NCBI RefSeq assembly: GCF_039522665.1
Contig: NZ_BAAADV010000004.1
Location: forward strand, 1-64,000
Direction of reading: 5' to 3'
Origin: Natronoarchaeum mannanilyticum
Lineage (GTDB): Archaea > Halobacteriota > Halobacteria > Halobacteriales > Natronoarchaeaceae
Length of the DNA stretch: 64,000 bases
Shown: in pieces, positions 41,699-50,554 of the stretch
How positions within the stretch are numbered: position 1 is the stretch's first letter
How the letters are laid out: each line of letters starts with the position of its first letter
Position numbers and translations under genes: made by a program
Notes under the pieces: generated by a model
What the model was told of the DNA's origin: nothing
What the model saw: the letters and a program-made list of their open reading frames with translations, nothing else
Databases searched by the model: none

Positions 41699-43942
41699 AT
41701 GGGTAACTGTATCATCTGTGGCGCGCCCGTCGACGGGCAAGTCTGCAGTACTCACGAAGAGGACGTAGCGTTCGAGTTCGAGGGCGACTCGCCGGACCAA
41801 CTGACCGCCAACCGCTTCTACCGCGGCTCGGTCGACGGCTTCGCCGACTTCGGCGTGTTCGTCGACATCGGCGACTCCGTGACCGGCCTGCTTCACCGCA
41901 GCGAGCTGGACCGCCGGCTCGACAGCCTGGACTGGGACTCGGGCGACGAAGTGTACGTCAAAGTCAAATCGGTCCGGGACAACGGCGACGTCGACCTCGG
42001 CTGGTCGATCCGGCAGTCCGCCGACGAGTTCCGCGGCACGCTCGTGGACACGCCGCGCGGCGACGTCCGGAAAGACGAATCGGGCGACGAGACGGAGGAG
42101 CAGGCGAGCGAGGGAAACGCGCAGTCGGCCGCGGCGACGGCGACGCCTAACGGCGGTCGCACCGCGGCGGTCGACACCGACGAGCGAGACTCGTCGAGCC
42201 CTGCTTCGCAGGCTCAGCAGGACGCAGACGAAGGGGCGAGTGAAGCGGCGGAAGACGACTCGCCCGCCGACACGTCGCAGAGCGCGAGCGACGAGACGGA
42301 CGCCGCCGAGGCGGCCGCTGACGAAGCGACCGCTGCCGACGAAGCGACCGCTGCCGACGAAGCGGACGCTCATGACGAAGCGCCTGCCGAAGAGACGGCG
42401 GACGACGCCGCGACCGACGAATCCGACGAGAGCGACGACGCCGAGGCGGCGATCGAGCGCTCGCCGGTCGAAGATCTCGACGGCCTCGTCGACGAGCGCG
42501 TCCGCATCGAGGGCGAGGTCGTCGGCGTCCGCCAGACGAGCGGTCCGACGATCTTCGAGCTGCGCGACGAGACGGGCGTCATCGAGTGCGCCGCCTTCGA
42601 GGAGGCCGGCGTCCGCGCCTACCCCGACATCGACGTCGAGGATGTCGTCCGACTGGACGGCGAAGTCGAGCTCCGCCGCGACGAGCTGCAGGTCGAGACC
42701 GAGACGCTGGTCCGCCTGGAGGGCGTCGAGGCCGACGCCGTCAAGGACCGGCTTCGATCCGCGCTCGACGACGCCGCCGAGCCCGACGAGTTCGAGCTGC
42801 TGGCGGACAACGACGACGTCGCCGCGATCGAGGACGACCTGACGGCCGCCGCGACCGCGATCCGGCGGGCGATCCTCGAAGCGCGGCCGATCGTGGTCCG
42901 CCACAGCGCGACCGCGGACGGCTACGCCGGCGGCGCCGCGATCGAGCGGGCCGCTCTGCCGCTGATCCGCGAGGAGCACTCCCGGCAGGACGCCGTCTAC
43001 AACTACTTCCAGCGCCGCCCGATCGAGGGCCACATCTACGACATGGACGCCGCGACGAGCGACGTCACGGACATGCTGGAGGACCGCGAGCGCCACGGCG
43101 ACCAGCTCCCCCTCGTGGTGCTGGTCGACGCCGGCAGCACGGTCGAGTCCGAGGACGGCTACGACCTGGTCGACGTCTACGACGTCGAGACGGTCGTCGT
43201 CGACGCGCGCGCGCCCGACGACGCGGCGGCCGACGCCGTCGACACGTTCGTCAACCCCGGCAGCGACGACGTGACGACGCCGGCGCTGGCGGCCAACGTC
43301 GCCGCGGCCGTCAACGCGGACGTGCGCGAGGAACTGCACCACGTCCCCGCGGTCGGCTACTGGGAAGACGCCCCTGCCGAGTACCTCGCGCTGGCCGCCG
43401 AAGCCGGCTACGACGCCGACGCCGTGCGCGAGATCCGCGAGGCGATCGCGCTCGAAGCCTACTACCAGACGTACAAGGACAAGCGCGAACTCATCGCCGA
43501 CCTGCTGTTCGAGAAGGCCGAGGGGCTGGCGGGCCACGTCAGCGGCCAGTTCCGCACGAAGCTCGACGCCGAGCTCGAGACCGCGGAGCGCAACCTCACG
43601 ATTCGGAACGCCAGCAACGTCACGTTCGCGGTGCTGGACACCGACGCGTACACGCACCGCTTCGACTTCCCGAACACGACGCTGCTGGTCGACGCGCTGC
43701 ACCGCCGCCAGCGCGACGAGCACGGCGCGCCGCTGGTGACGCTGGGCGTCGACGAAGACGAGATTCACGTCCGCAGCACCGAGCCGGTCGACGTCCGCGA
43801 CATCGGGCAGGCGGCCGCGGAGCGCGCCGACGAAGCGGGCGTCTCGGTCGTCGGCGGCCGCGACGGCCACGTCGAGTTCCTGGCCGGCCAGCGCGACGCC
43901 GTGCTGGAGGCCGTCGTCGCCTCGATCGCGAGCGAACTGTAA
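41699..43942 (+). CDS. RecJ-like DHH-family protein with zinc knuckle, S1 and OB domains
   Basis: 747-residue nucleic-acid protein. Order: CIICG...C..H zinc knuckle (4-19), S1 RNA-binding domain (about 34-110, FADFGVFVDIGDSVTGLLHR), acidic low-complexity linker (about 120-255) with an 18-bp tandem repeat, OB fold (about 258-345, VRIEGEVVGVRQTSGPTIFE), then a DHH-type phosphoesterase domain (SATADGYAGGAAIERAALPL, VVLVDAGSTVESEDG) and a DHHA1-like end. The canonical DHH triad is altered, so nuclease activity needs proof. CAGTTTTAGG about 28 nt upstream is a likely TATA box. It may act on RNA rather than DNA, given the S1 domain. Confidence 0.78.
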   Translation: MGNCIICGAPVDGQVCSTHEEDVAFEFEGDSPDQLTANRFYRGSVDGFADFGVFVDIGDSVTGLLHRSELDRRLDSLDWDSGDEVYVKVKSVRDNGDVDLGWSIRQSADEFRGTLVDTPRGDVRKDESGDETEEQASEGNAQSAAATATPNGGRTAAVDTDERDSSSPASQAQQDADEGASEAAEDDSPADTSQSASDETDAAEAAADEATAADEATAADEADAHDEAPAEETADDAATDESDESDDAEAAIERSPVEDLDGLVDERVRIEGEVVGVRQTSGPTIFELRDETGVIECAAFEEAGVRAYPDIDVEDVVRLDGEVELRRDELQVETETLVRLEGVEADAVKDRLRSALDDAAEPDEFELLADNDDVAAIEDDLTAAATAIRRAILEARPIVVRHSATADGYAGGAAIERAALPLIREEHSRQDAVYNYFQRRPIEGHIYDMDAATSDVTDMLEDRERHGDQLPLVVLVDAGSTVESEDGYDLVDVYDVETVVVDARAPDDAAADAVDTFVNPGSDDVTTPALAANVAAAVNADVREELHHVPAVGYWEDAPAEYLALAAEAGYDADAVREIREAIALEAYYQTYKDKRELIADLLFEKAEGLAGHVSGQFRTKLDAELETAERNLTIRNASNVTFAVLDTDAYTHRFDFPNTTLLVDALHRRQRDEHGAPLVTLGVDEDEIHVRSTEPVDVRDIGQAAAERADEAGVSVVGGRDGHVEFLAGQRDAVLEAVVASIASEL
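42317..42385 (+). repeat. 18-bp tandem repeat inside the RecJ-like gene
   Basis: The unit GACGAAGCGACCGCTGCC occurs about 3.5 times with changes, encoding repeated DEATAA hexapeptides in the acidic linker between the S1 and OB domains. Being a multiple of three, copy number can vary without breaking the frame. Confidence 0.6.
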
Positions 43943-44066
43943 GGTCCCTTCCTCTCTCGTCGCCCAGTCCCCGGTAGCCGCGGCGCTCTCCAGCGGGTTG
44001 CGCAGTCGACAATCGCCGTCGACCGGTGTCCCTAAACCTATGAGTCGCGCCGCTGAACAGTGCCGT

Positions 44067-44318
44067 ATGGACCCTGAGAACGTCACAGTCGACGTTGAGG
44101 TCGAGGTCGAGGTAGATACCGACGAGCTGGAAGTCGAGGCCGGCGACGTCAAAGAACTCGAAGCCGAACTGGAGTCCGACGGCGTCGAGATCGAAGTCGA
44201 AGCCGAGATCGAGGTCGAAGGGGGCGAGGAGGATGAGCACGAGGGCGAGGAAGCGGATGAGGACGCCGAAAGCGAGTCGGACGAGGCGTCCGAGGACGAC
44301 TCGGCGCTCGATGAGTAG
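44067..44318 (+). CDS. small highly acidic protein
   Basis: 83 residues, over half Asp and Glu, with alternating Val-Glu strands near the start (VDVEVEVEVDTDELEVEAGD) and a disordered acidic end. No family is recognised. CCTAAACCTATG at 44033-44044 lies 25-30 nt before ATG 44067, the leaderless position. The strand alternation would suit a beta-hairpin core. The gene stands alone between the RecJ-like gene and vapB. Confidence 0.5.
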   Translation: MDPENVTVDVEVEVEVDTDELEVEAGDVKELEAELESDGVEIEVEAEIEVEGGEEDEHEGEEADEDAESESDEASEDDSALDE

Positions 44319-44370
44319 CGACCTCCTGTACCCACGCCGGGTGTCGCGTTCGAATCGCTCCTGCGGTGCA

Positions 44371-44415
44371 GTAATACGGCGACAGATTTGTAATTCTCTG
44401 GCCCGTCAGTATTAC
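44371..44415. promoter_or_regulatory. inverted repeat at the vapBC promoter
   Basis: GTAATAC (44371-44377) and GTATTAC (44409-44415) are perfect inverted copies, the inner edges also partly matching (GGC/GCC). A TATA-like TTGTAATTC (44389-44397) lies between them, about 30 nt before ATG 44424. Toxin-antitoxin promoters are typically repressed by the antitoxin complex on such sites. Confidence 0.55.
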
Positions 44416-44423
44416 CTGAGAAG

Positions 44424-44720
44424 ATGAGTAGCACGACCGATCCCGAAATAATACGAGTATCCCCGAAGGGACAGGCGACGATTCCGAAATCCCTCCGCGA
44501 GAAACTCGGGATCGAGGCGCCCGGAGAGGTGTTCGTCTACGAGGAGGACGGCCGGATCGTCGTCGAACCGGTTCCGTCGGTCGAGCAACTCCACGGAATC
44601 CACGCGGACGATCGAGAGTCCGGAGAGGTCTTGGCGAAGACCCGCGAGCTACGTGAACGGGATCGTCGACGCGAGGACGAGCGCTCGGAGCGGTTGCGCC
44701 CGGACCGGGATGCGGAATGA
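44424..44720 (+). CDS. vapB: VapB-type antitoxin, AbrB/SpoVT fold
   Basis: 98-residue antitoxin. Residues 9-45 form a swapped-hairpin AbrB domain (IIRVSPKGQATIPKSLREKL), followed by a basic and acidic helical tail (ELRERDRRREDERSERLR) that would bind the toxin. It overlaps vapC by 4 nt (ATGA). An inverted repeat surrounds its TATA box, as expected for autorepression. Confidence 0.85.
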   Translation: MSSTTDPEIIRVSPKGQATIPKSLREKLGIEAPGEVFVYEEDGRIVVEPVPSVEQLHGIHADDRESGEVLAKTRELRERDRRREDERSERLRPDRDAE

Positions 44721-45256
44721 CGGCGGCCTACGTGTTCGACACCGAGGCGATCATCGCGTTTCTCTACGCCGAACCGGGCCACGAGGCGGTCGAGCGTCGC
44801 CTCGCCGAGGTCTTTCGCGAGGACGCCGCTGGACGGGAGTCCAGCGAGCCCTCGGTCGCTGGCGCCCCCGAGGACGCCGGAGAGCAAAGCTCTCCGAGTC
44901 CTCGCTCGACTTCGTCTCGCGAGGACGCCGAAGGGCTGCTGGCGGCGTCGAACGCCTCCGAGGTCTTCTATCTCGTCGCCCGATTCGAGGGCGACTCGAA
45001 CGAACCGACGACCGCGTCGCTCCGGACGGCGGACCGCGACGTTCGCGCGCTGGAACGTCGAGGGCTCTCCGTTCAGCGCGCAGACTGGCGTCTCGTCGGG
45101 GAAATAAAGGCCCACGGCGACATCTCGCTGGCCGACGCCTGTGCGGTGGCGCTCGCTCACGACCGAGATGCAACCCTGCTGGCCGGTGCAGACGACGATT
45201 TCGACGATCTGCCCGTCGACGTGTCTGTAGAGCGGTTCCGGACTGACGGCGTCTGA
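44717..45256 (+). CDS. vapC: VapC-type PIN-domain toxin with repeat insertion
   Basis: PIN-domain ribonuclease toxin, 179 residues against about 130-145 usual. Acidic residues of the active site are seen in YVFDTEAIIAFLYAEPG (Asp8), NASEVFYLVARF, SLADACAVALAHD and GADDDFDDLP. Residues 38-71 are an insertion encoded by two 51-bp tandem units, each starting with a perfect hairpin and ending GAGGACGCC; removing them joins two normal halves. The frame is kept, so the protein may still fold. It is co-translated with vapB. Confidence 0.83.
   Translation: MTAAYVFDTEAIIAFLYAEPGHEAVERRLAEVFREDAAGRESSEPSVAGAPEDAGEQSSPSPRSTSSREDAEGLLAASNASEVFYLVARFEGDSNEPTTASLRTADRDVRALERRGLSVQRADWRLVGEIKAHGDISLADACAVALAHDRDATLLAGADDDFDDLPVDVSVERFRTDGV
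44828..44929 (+). repeat. two 51-bp hairpin repeat units inserted in vapC
   Basis: Unit 1 is 44828-44878 and unit 2 is 44879-44929. Each begins with a perfect stem (GCTGGAC-GGGA-GTCCAGC; GGAGAGC-AAA-GCTCTCC), continues GAGYCCTCG and ends CGAGGACGCC. The same end sequence also stands just before unit 1 (44818-44827), so three direct repeats are spaced exactly 51 bp apart. The second unit's hairpin matches the intergenic element at 39630-39648. Confidence 0.7.
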
Positions 45257-45336
45257 AGTAGGAGGTGCCGCTCGAAGCGCGCCGACCGCCCGCCAGTCGA
45301 CATTCTTATTCGGCCGAACCCGCTTCGTACACCGTA

Positions 45337-46995
45337 ATGAGTACCGAGCAGGACGTCACCGAGACCGACGCGTTCGAGCGGGTCTGCGAGGAGCTGATCG
45401 ACCGGATCCTCGCCGGCGAGATCGAGCGCGACGACCTCGAGTCCGCGAAGCTCGACGTCTGTTCGGACTTTTCCGCGCCGAAAGTTCCGAAAAACACCGA
45501 GCTGCTGGACTACGCGCCCGACGAGCGCCGCGAGGAGTTAGAGGAGGTGCTGCAGCGAAAGCCCGTGCGGACGGCGTCGGGCGTCTCGCCGGTGGCAGTC
45601 ATGACCAGCCCCCACACCTGCCCGCACGGGAAGTGCCTCTACTGTCCGGGCGGTCCGGCTTCCGAGTTCACGAGCTCCCAGAGCTACACCGGTCACGAAC
45701 CCGCCGCGGCGCGCGGCGAGCAGAACGACTACGACCCCTACGGGCAGGTCACGCTGCGGCTTCACCAGCTCCGGGAGATCGGCCACCCCGTCGACAAGGT
45801 CGAGCTGATCATCATGGGCGGGACGATGACCGCCCGCTCTCACGACTACCAGGAGTGGTTCGTCAAGCGCGCGCTGGAGGCGATGAACGACTACGATCTC
45901 GACGCCGAGCCCGAGCCGGCCGAGGGCGAGAGCTTCGCGCAGGACCCCGACGAGTACGAGTTCAGCTACCTGGAGGACGTCATCGCCGAGAACGAGACGG
46001 GCGAGATCCGCAACATCGGGACGACCTTCGAGACCAAGCCCGACTGGTGCGACCCCGAGCAGATCGACCGGATGCTCCGGCTCGGCGGGACGAAGGTCGA
46101 GGTCGGCGTCCAGACGACCTACGAGCGGATCAACCGCGAGATGCACCGCGGCCACGGCGTCCAGGCGTCGATCGACGCCAACCGCCGGCTGCGCGACGCC
46201 GCGTTCAAGGTCGGCTTCCACATGATGCCCGGCCAGCCCGGGATGTCTCAGGAGATGTGCCTGGAGGACTTCCGCCGGATCTTCGAGGACCCGAAGTGGC
46301 GTCCGGACTACCTCAAGATCTACCCGACCCTGGTCGTCCGCGGGACGATGACCTACGACATGTGGTACAACGACGAGTACGACCCCCTCACCAACGAGGA
46401 GGCCGCCGAGCTCGTCGCCCGCATCAAAAAGGAGATCCCCCGCTACACCCGGCTCCAGCGCGTCCAGCGGGACATCCCCGCGGACTTCATCGACGCCGGC
46501 GTCTGGAAGTCGAACCTCCGCCAGCTCGCCCGGAAGAAGATGGACGAGCACGGCTGGGAGTGCGACTGCATCCGCTGTCGCGAGGCCGGGATGAACGACG
46601 AGGAGCCCGAGAACGTCGAACTCGACGTCATGACCTACGAGGCCGGCGGCGGCACGGAGCACTTCATCAGCTTCGAGGACTTCGAGAAGGACCTGCTCGT
46701 CGGCTTCTGTCGGCTCCGCTTCCCGAACGACCCCGTCCGTCGGGAGCTGGACAACGCCGCGCTGATCCGCGAGCTCCACGTCTACGGCAGCGAGGCCGGG
46801 ATCGGGCAGGACGCCGAACTCGGGCAGCACCAGCACAAGGGGTACGGTCGTCGGCTGATGGAGCGCGCCGAGGATCTGGCGGTGGACGCCGGCTTCGACA
46901 AGCTCAGCGTCATCTCGGGCATCGGCGCCCGGGAGTACTACAGGGAGAAACTGGGCTACCATCAGGACGGTCCCTACGTGAGCAAGCGGATCTGA
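45337..46995 (+). CDS. elp3: Elp3-type tRNA uridine-34 carboxymethyl-forming enzyme
   Basis: 552-residue archaeal Elp3 homologue: a radical-SAM domain with a [4Fe-4S] site in CPHGKCLYCPGG (C-x4-C-x2-C, about residues 94-105), VGVQTTYERINREMHRGHGV and HMMPGQPGMSQEM, and a C-terminal acetyl-CoA-binding GNAT domain (GQHQHKGYGRRLMERAEDLA). It modifies wobble uridines of tRNAs. ATG 45337 is set by family homology and a TATA-like ATTCTTATTC (45302-45311) about 28 nt upstream. Confidence 0.93.
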   Translation: MSTEQDVTETDAFERVCEELIDRILAGEIERDDLESAKLDVCSDFSAPKVPKNTELLDYAPDERREELEEVLQRKPVRTASGVSPVAVMTSPHTCPHGKCLYCPGGPASEFTSSQSYTGHEPAAARGEQNDYDPYGQVTLRLHQLREIGHPVDKVELIIMGGTMTARSHDYQEWFVKRALEAMNDYDLDAEPEPAEGESFAQDPDEYEFSYLEDVIAENETGEIRNIGTTFETKPDWCDPEQIDRMLRLGGTKVEVGVQTTYERINREMHRGHGVQASIDANRRLRDAAFKVGFHMMPGQPGMSQEMCLEDFRRIFEDPKWRPDYLKIYPTLVVRGTMTYDMWYNDEYDPLTNEEAAELVARIKKEIPRYTRLQRVQRDIPADFIDAGVWKSNLRQLARKKMDEHGWECDCIRCREAGMNDEEPENVELDVMTYEAGGGTEHFISFEDFEKDLLVGFCRLRFPNDPVRRELDNAALIRELHVYGSEAGIGQDAELGQHQHKGYGRRLMERAEDLAVDAGFDKLSVISGIGAREYYREKLGYHQDGPYVSKRI

Positions 46996-47047
46996 GCGTC
47001 CGCGAGCACAGCGAGCGGTTCTCGCGGCCGAGCGACGCGAGGCCGCC

Positions 47048-47066
47048 TTTTTGGTCGAGCTTTTTG
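47048..47066 (+). terminator. T-tract terminator after elp3
   Basis: Two TTTTT runs (47048-47052 and 47061-47065) lie 50-70 nt downstream of the elp3 stop, which is the form of archaeal terminators. Inverted repeats GCGGCC/GGCCGC (47024-47046) and GGTGACC/GGTCACC (47075-47099) flank them. Confidence 0.5.
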
Positions 47067-47120
47067 CCGCGAGTGGTGACCGAGCGGAGCGAGGTCACCC
47101 GATCCGGAAAAAGGTCGTCT

Positions 47121-47636
47121 TTAGTCCGTGTACGGCTTCTCGATGTCGCTCCGAACGGGAATGAGCGCGTTCATCCGGCTCGTGAGCCCGTCGAACAGCG
47201 TGATCAGCGGCGAGAGCGCGCGCTCGACGACCTGTATCGGCGAGGCGACGGTGAGCGACCACCGCTCGGCGTTTCCGAGGCCGAACGCCTTCGGGACGAT
47301 CTCGCCGAAGATCAGGATGAGCGAGCTCGTCAGCACCGTCGTGACGACCACCGCCGGCCCGGCCGGGAGGTAGCTGGCCACGAGGACGGTCGTGATGCTC
47401 GAGATCGCGATGTTGACGACGTTGTTCCCGACCAGAAGCGTCACCAGCAGCCGGTGGGAGTCGTCGTGGAGATCCTTCAGCACGTGCGCTCTCGGGTCGT
47501 CGGTCGTCGCCTGCCGGTCGATCCACTCGCGGGGCAGCGAGAAGATCGCGGTCTCGGAACTCGAGAAGAACGCGCTCAGTGTCAGGAGGAACGCGATCGC
47601 GACGCCGCCGATCACTGCGGCTACGTGACTACTCAT
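47121..47636 (-). CDS. DUF21 (CNNM-like) membrane protein without CBS domains
   Basis: 171-residue integral membrane protein of the CNNM/CorB type: LTLSAFFSSSETAIFSLPRE near residues 19-38 is the DUF21 signature, and LVGNNVVNIAISSITTVLVA and LILIFGEIVPKAFGLGNAERW follow. Three to four helices. Full-length relatives carry CBS and CorC domains after this part; here the protein ends directly after SDIEKPYTD, so it is a DUF21-only form. Magnesium or other cation transport is the family role. Start ATG 47636 (MSSHVAAVIGG). Confidence 0.8.
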   Translation of the reverse strand: MSSHVAAVIGGVAIAFLLTLSAFFSSSETAIFSLPREWIDRQATTDDPRAHVLKDLHDDSHRLLVTLLVGNNVVNIAISSITTVLVASYLPAGPAVVVTTVLTSSLILIFGEIVPKAFGLGNAERWSLTVASPIQVVERALSPLITLFDGLTSRMNALIPVRSDIEKPYTD

Positions 47637-47847
47637 GGATCTACTTTCGAGACCCGTCTCAAGAACCCGGCGATGGACGTAGTTCAGCAGTAGCTCGCAG
47701 TCGTTCAAGAGACGGAGTAGGTCGGTTGCCGAGTCCCACGTGGAAGACCACGCGAGTTGAAAGGCGGCCCCGACCGTGCCGTCTACACGATCCTCTCTTC
47801 CGTCGCTACAAAACACCTCCGGTACTCGACGCTCCGCGTTCGGGAGT

Positions 47848-48324
47848 TCACTCCGCGCCGCAGTCGGCCTCGAAGTCGTCGTACGGCCGCGTGTGCTCGC
47901 TGTGGACGAGCTCCTCCTCGGCGATCTCCAGGCCGATCCCGGAGAGCTCCCCGCTGATCCGGTTGAGGTCGTCGCTGTCCTGTCCGACGGCGACGACGTG
48001 GAGGTTCTCCTCGCCGGTCATCAGCTCGCGCACCGAGACGACGCCCGAGATCTCCAGGGCCTCCCTGGCGAGCCGTTCGCGCTCGGGGATCGGCGCCGTG
48101 CAGAAGATGAGCGTGTACAGCGGATAGCCGACGAGCTCGTAGTTGACGTCGAGGTGCGCACCCTCCACGACGCCGTCCTCGACGAGCTGGGCGATCCGGT
48201 TGCGAACGGTGCTCGGCGAGACGCCGTAGTCCTCTGCAATTTCGGCGGCCGACGTCGTCCGGGCGTCGCCCTGCAAGCGGTAGATGACGTATTTGTCGAG
48301 ATCGTCCAGATCGCGCGTCTGCAT
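47848..48324 (-). CDS. Lrp/AsnC-family transcriptional regulator
   Basis: 158 residues. N-terminal winged helix-turn-helix SAAEIAEDYGVSPSTVRNRI and C-terminal ligand-binding RAM-type domain (LYTLIFCTAPIPERERLARE, VVSVRELMTGEENLHVVAVG). These octameric or dimeric regulators sense amino acids. It lies 41 nt downstream of the amino-acid permease gene on the same strand, so it may sense the permease substrate and could control that gene or itself. The product ends in a Cys-containing tail DFEADCGAE. Confidence 0.85.
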   Translation of the reverse strand: MQTRDLDDLDKYVIYRLQGDARTTSAAEIAEDYGVSPSTVRNRIAQLVEDGVVEGAHLDVNYELVGYPLYTLIFCTAPIPERERLAREALEISGVVSVRELMTGEENLHVVAVGQDSDDLNRISGELSGIGLEIAEEELVHSEHTRPYDDFEADCGAE

Positions 48325-48365
48325 ACCAGTTCGGGCGGGAGCGGGGCCCTAAGGTGTTTTGATCC

Positions 48366-50552
48366 TCAGAACAGCCGGCGCTCGATCGCGCGGCCGAGTC
48401 GTCCGGGGACCTCCGCGCTTCTGGGCCGGACGACCAGCGCCGAGGAGTCCACGCCGTCGACCAGCGAGTCGGCGCGGCCGTCGCCGTCCGGACCGGTGCC
48501 GACGATCAGCAGGTCCGTCTCCGGGCTCTCGAACGCCGCGGTGTCGCCCGGCCGGACCACTTTCGTGGACGTCGACGCCGAGACGAGTCCGGCGACTTCG
48601 TCGTGGTAGTCCTGAATCGTCTCGTCGAGCTCGTCGGAGCCGTCGGCGTCGACCGGGAACTCCAGGGTGACGTCGGCGTCGTGGGCGGTCGCGATCGCGT
48701 CGGCGACGGCGATCTTCGAGGAGTCGTAGGGCCCCTCGTCGGTGACGACGGCGATCGAGTCGATCTCGCCGACGTCCCGGTCCTCGACCAGCACGGCGTC
48801 GCAGTCGGTGTGTTCGAGCACCCAGTCGACGTCGCTGCCGAGGATCCGGGATCGCAGCCCCCCGTGTTCTCGCTCGACGACGAGCACGTTCGGCTCGGTT
48901 TCCTCGACGTAGTTCGCGAGCGCGTGGCGGGTGTCGTGGCTCACGATCTCGCTGGCCTGCACGGGAACGTCGGCGTCGGACGCGAGTTCGTCGGTTCGGT
49001 CCTCGAACTCGAGGTCGGCCGCGGACTGCTCGGTCGCGGCTTCCAGGGGAACCTGGTCGGCGACCTCGTCGAACTGCACCACGGAGACGTGCCCGTCGTG
49101 CGGTCGCGCGAGGTCCGCGGCGACCGACAGCAGCGTCGCCTCGGTCTCGCGGGAGGCCCCCTCCGGCAGCGCGACGAGCGCCTCGTAGTCCTCGGTCGGC
49201 TCGATCGCCTCGCGCGTCCGGCCGACGGCCTTGCGGCCGACCTCCCGCCGGACGACGTCGAGCGCGGCGCCCTCGCGGTCGACGCGCGGGCGGCCGTAGT
49301 AGTAGAACCACGCGATCCCGCCGATCGTGATCACGACGGCGCCGGCGATCGCGACCAGGCCCATCTGGGTCAGCAGCGCGAGACCGGTCACGATCCCGAA
49401 CAGCTGCATCCACGGGTACAGCGGCGAGCGGAACGTCGGCTCGTACTCGACGGTGCCGCGGCGGAACGAGATGACGGCGACGTTGATCAGCACGAACACC
49501 AGGATCTGGAACGCGCTGGCCAGTTTCGCTATCTCCAGGATCGGGACGAACGCGATCAGCAGGAGTAACACCGCACCCGTCAGCAGGATCGACTGGCTCG
49601 GCGTCCCGAAGCGCTCGCTGATCTCCGCGAGCGACGGTGGCGCGAGGTCGTCGCGGCTCATCGCGAACGGATAGCGGGACGAGGAGAGCAGGCCGGCGTT
49701 GGCGGTGCTGACCAGCGCCAGGATGGCGGCGATCATGACGCCGTAGATGCCTGCGGTCCCGAGCGTCGCCTGGGCCGCGTCGATCATCGGCACCTTCGAG
49801 CCAGCGATGGCATCGAGATCGGTCGTTCCGAGCATCACGACGACGATCAGCGCGTACAGGAGCGTCGTGAACGCGAGCGAGCCCAGGATCCCCAGCGGGA
49901 TGTTCCTGCTCGGATTCTCGATCTCCTCGGCGACGCTGGTCACCTTCGTCACGCCCGCGTAGGAGACGAACACGAGTCCGGTCGCGGCGAAGATGCCGCC
50001 GGCGCCGCTGTCGAACGCCGTCGAGAACGAGCCGCCGTCGACGGCCGGGACGCCGCCCACGACGAACCACGAGAGGATCGCGAGCATGACGGCGACGATG
50101 CCGATCTGCAGCGTCCCCGTCTGCTTGGCGCCCACCAGGTTGACCAAGATGAGCACCGTCGCCAGCGCGAGGGCGATCACCGTCGTGACCAGATCGGGAA
50201 CGTCGAACAGCCACAGCAGGTAGGGGACGCCGCCGACCAGCGCCAGGCCGCCTTTAAATGACAGCGCGAACCAGGTTCCGATGCCGGCGACCGTTCCGAG
50301 GAGCGGTCCCATCCCGCGCTCGATGTAGATGTACGTTCCGCCGGCTTCCGGCATCGCGGTCGCCATCTCGGACTTCGAGAGGGCTGCCGGGACGACCAGC
50401 AGCCCGGCGAGCACGTAGGCGATCACGACGCCGGTGCCCGCGGTTTTGACCGCCAGCGCCGGCAGGATGAAGATGCCGCTGCCGATCATGGCACCGATGC
50501 TGATCGCGAGCACCGCCGGGAGGCCGAGGTCCTTTTCGAGCTTCTTGGGCAC
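48366..50552 (-). CDS. APC-family amino-acid permease fused to USP domains
   Basis: About 728 residues. The N-terminal two-thirds is a 12-helix APC transporter (GLPAVLAISIGAMIGSGIFI, MATAMPEAGGTYIYIERGMG, FVSYAGVTKVTSVAEEIENP). The cytoplasmic C-terminal part from about residue 470 has two universal-stress-protein-like modules (VALPEGASRETEATLLSVAA, DSSKIAVADAIATAHDADVT). The start is GTG 50552 (VPKKLEKDLGLP), with a GGAGG about 8 nt upstream and the usual family N-terminus; ATG 50744 in the same frame would add about 64 atypical residues. A short ORF ends 2 nt before it. The Lrp regulator gene follows. Confidence 0.85.
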   Translation of the reverse strand: MPKKLEKDLGLPAVLAISIGAMIGSGIFILPALAVKTAGTGVVIAYVLAGLLVVPAALSKSEMATAMPEAGGTYIYIERGMGPLLGTVAGIGTWFALSFKGGLALVGGVPYLLWLFDVPDLVTTVIALALATVLILVNLVGAKQTGTLQIGIVAVMLAILSWFVVGGVPAVDGGSFSTAFDSGAGGIFAATGLVFVSYAGVTKVTSVAEEIENPSRNIPLGILGSLAFTTLLYALIVVVMLGTTDLDAIAGSKVPMIDAAQATLGTAGIYGVMIAAILALVSTANAGLLSSSRYPFAMSRDDLAPPSLAEISERFGTPSQSILLTGAVLLLLIAFVPILEIAKLASAFQILVFVLINVAVISFRRGTVEYEPTFRSPLYPWMQLFGIVTGLALLTQMGLVAIAGAVVITIGGIAWFYYYGRPRVDREGAALDVVRREVGRKAVGRTREAIEPTEDYEALVALPEGASRETEATLLSVAADLARPHDGHVSVVQFDEVADQVPLEAATEQSAADLEFEDRTDELASDADVPVQASEIVSHDTRHALANYVEETEPNVLVVEREHGGLRSRILGSDVDWVLEHTDCDAVLVEDRDVGEIDSIAVVTDEGPYDSSKIAVADAIATAHDADVTLEFPVDADGSDELDETIQDYHDEVAGLVSASTSTKVVRPGDTAAFESPETDLLIVGTGPDGDGRADSLVDGVDSSALVVRPRSAEVPGRLGRAIERRLF

Positions 50553-50554
50553 GG

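Noticed and set aside
39929-44434. 1,501-codon open frame on the minus strand
   Set aside because: Only its last 125 codons are a real gene (OsmC). The rest is antisense to the RecJ-like and other genes and arises from GC-rich codon bias that removes stops.
47637-47847. gap between the DUF21 and Lrp genes searched for an RNA gene
   Set aside because: Only weak short inverted repeats (for example GAGACCCGTCTC) were seen; no tRNA or conserved RNA pattern could be supported.
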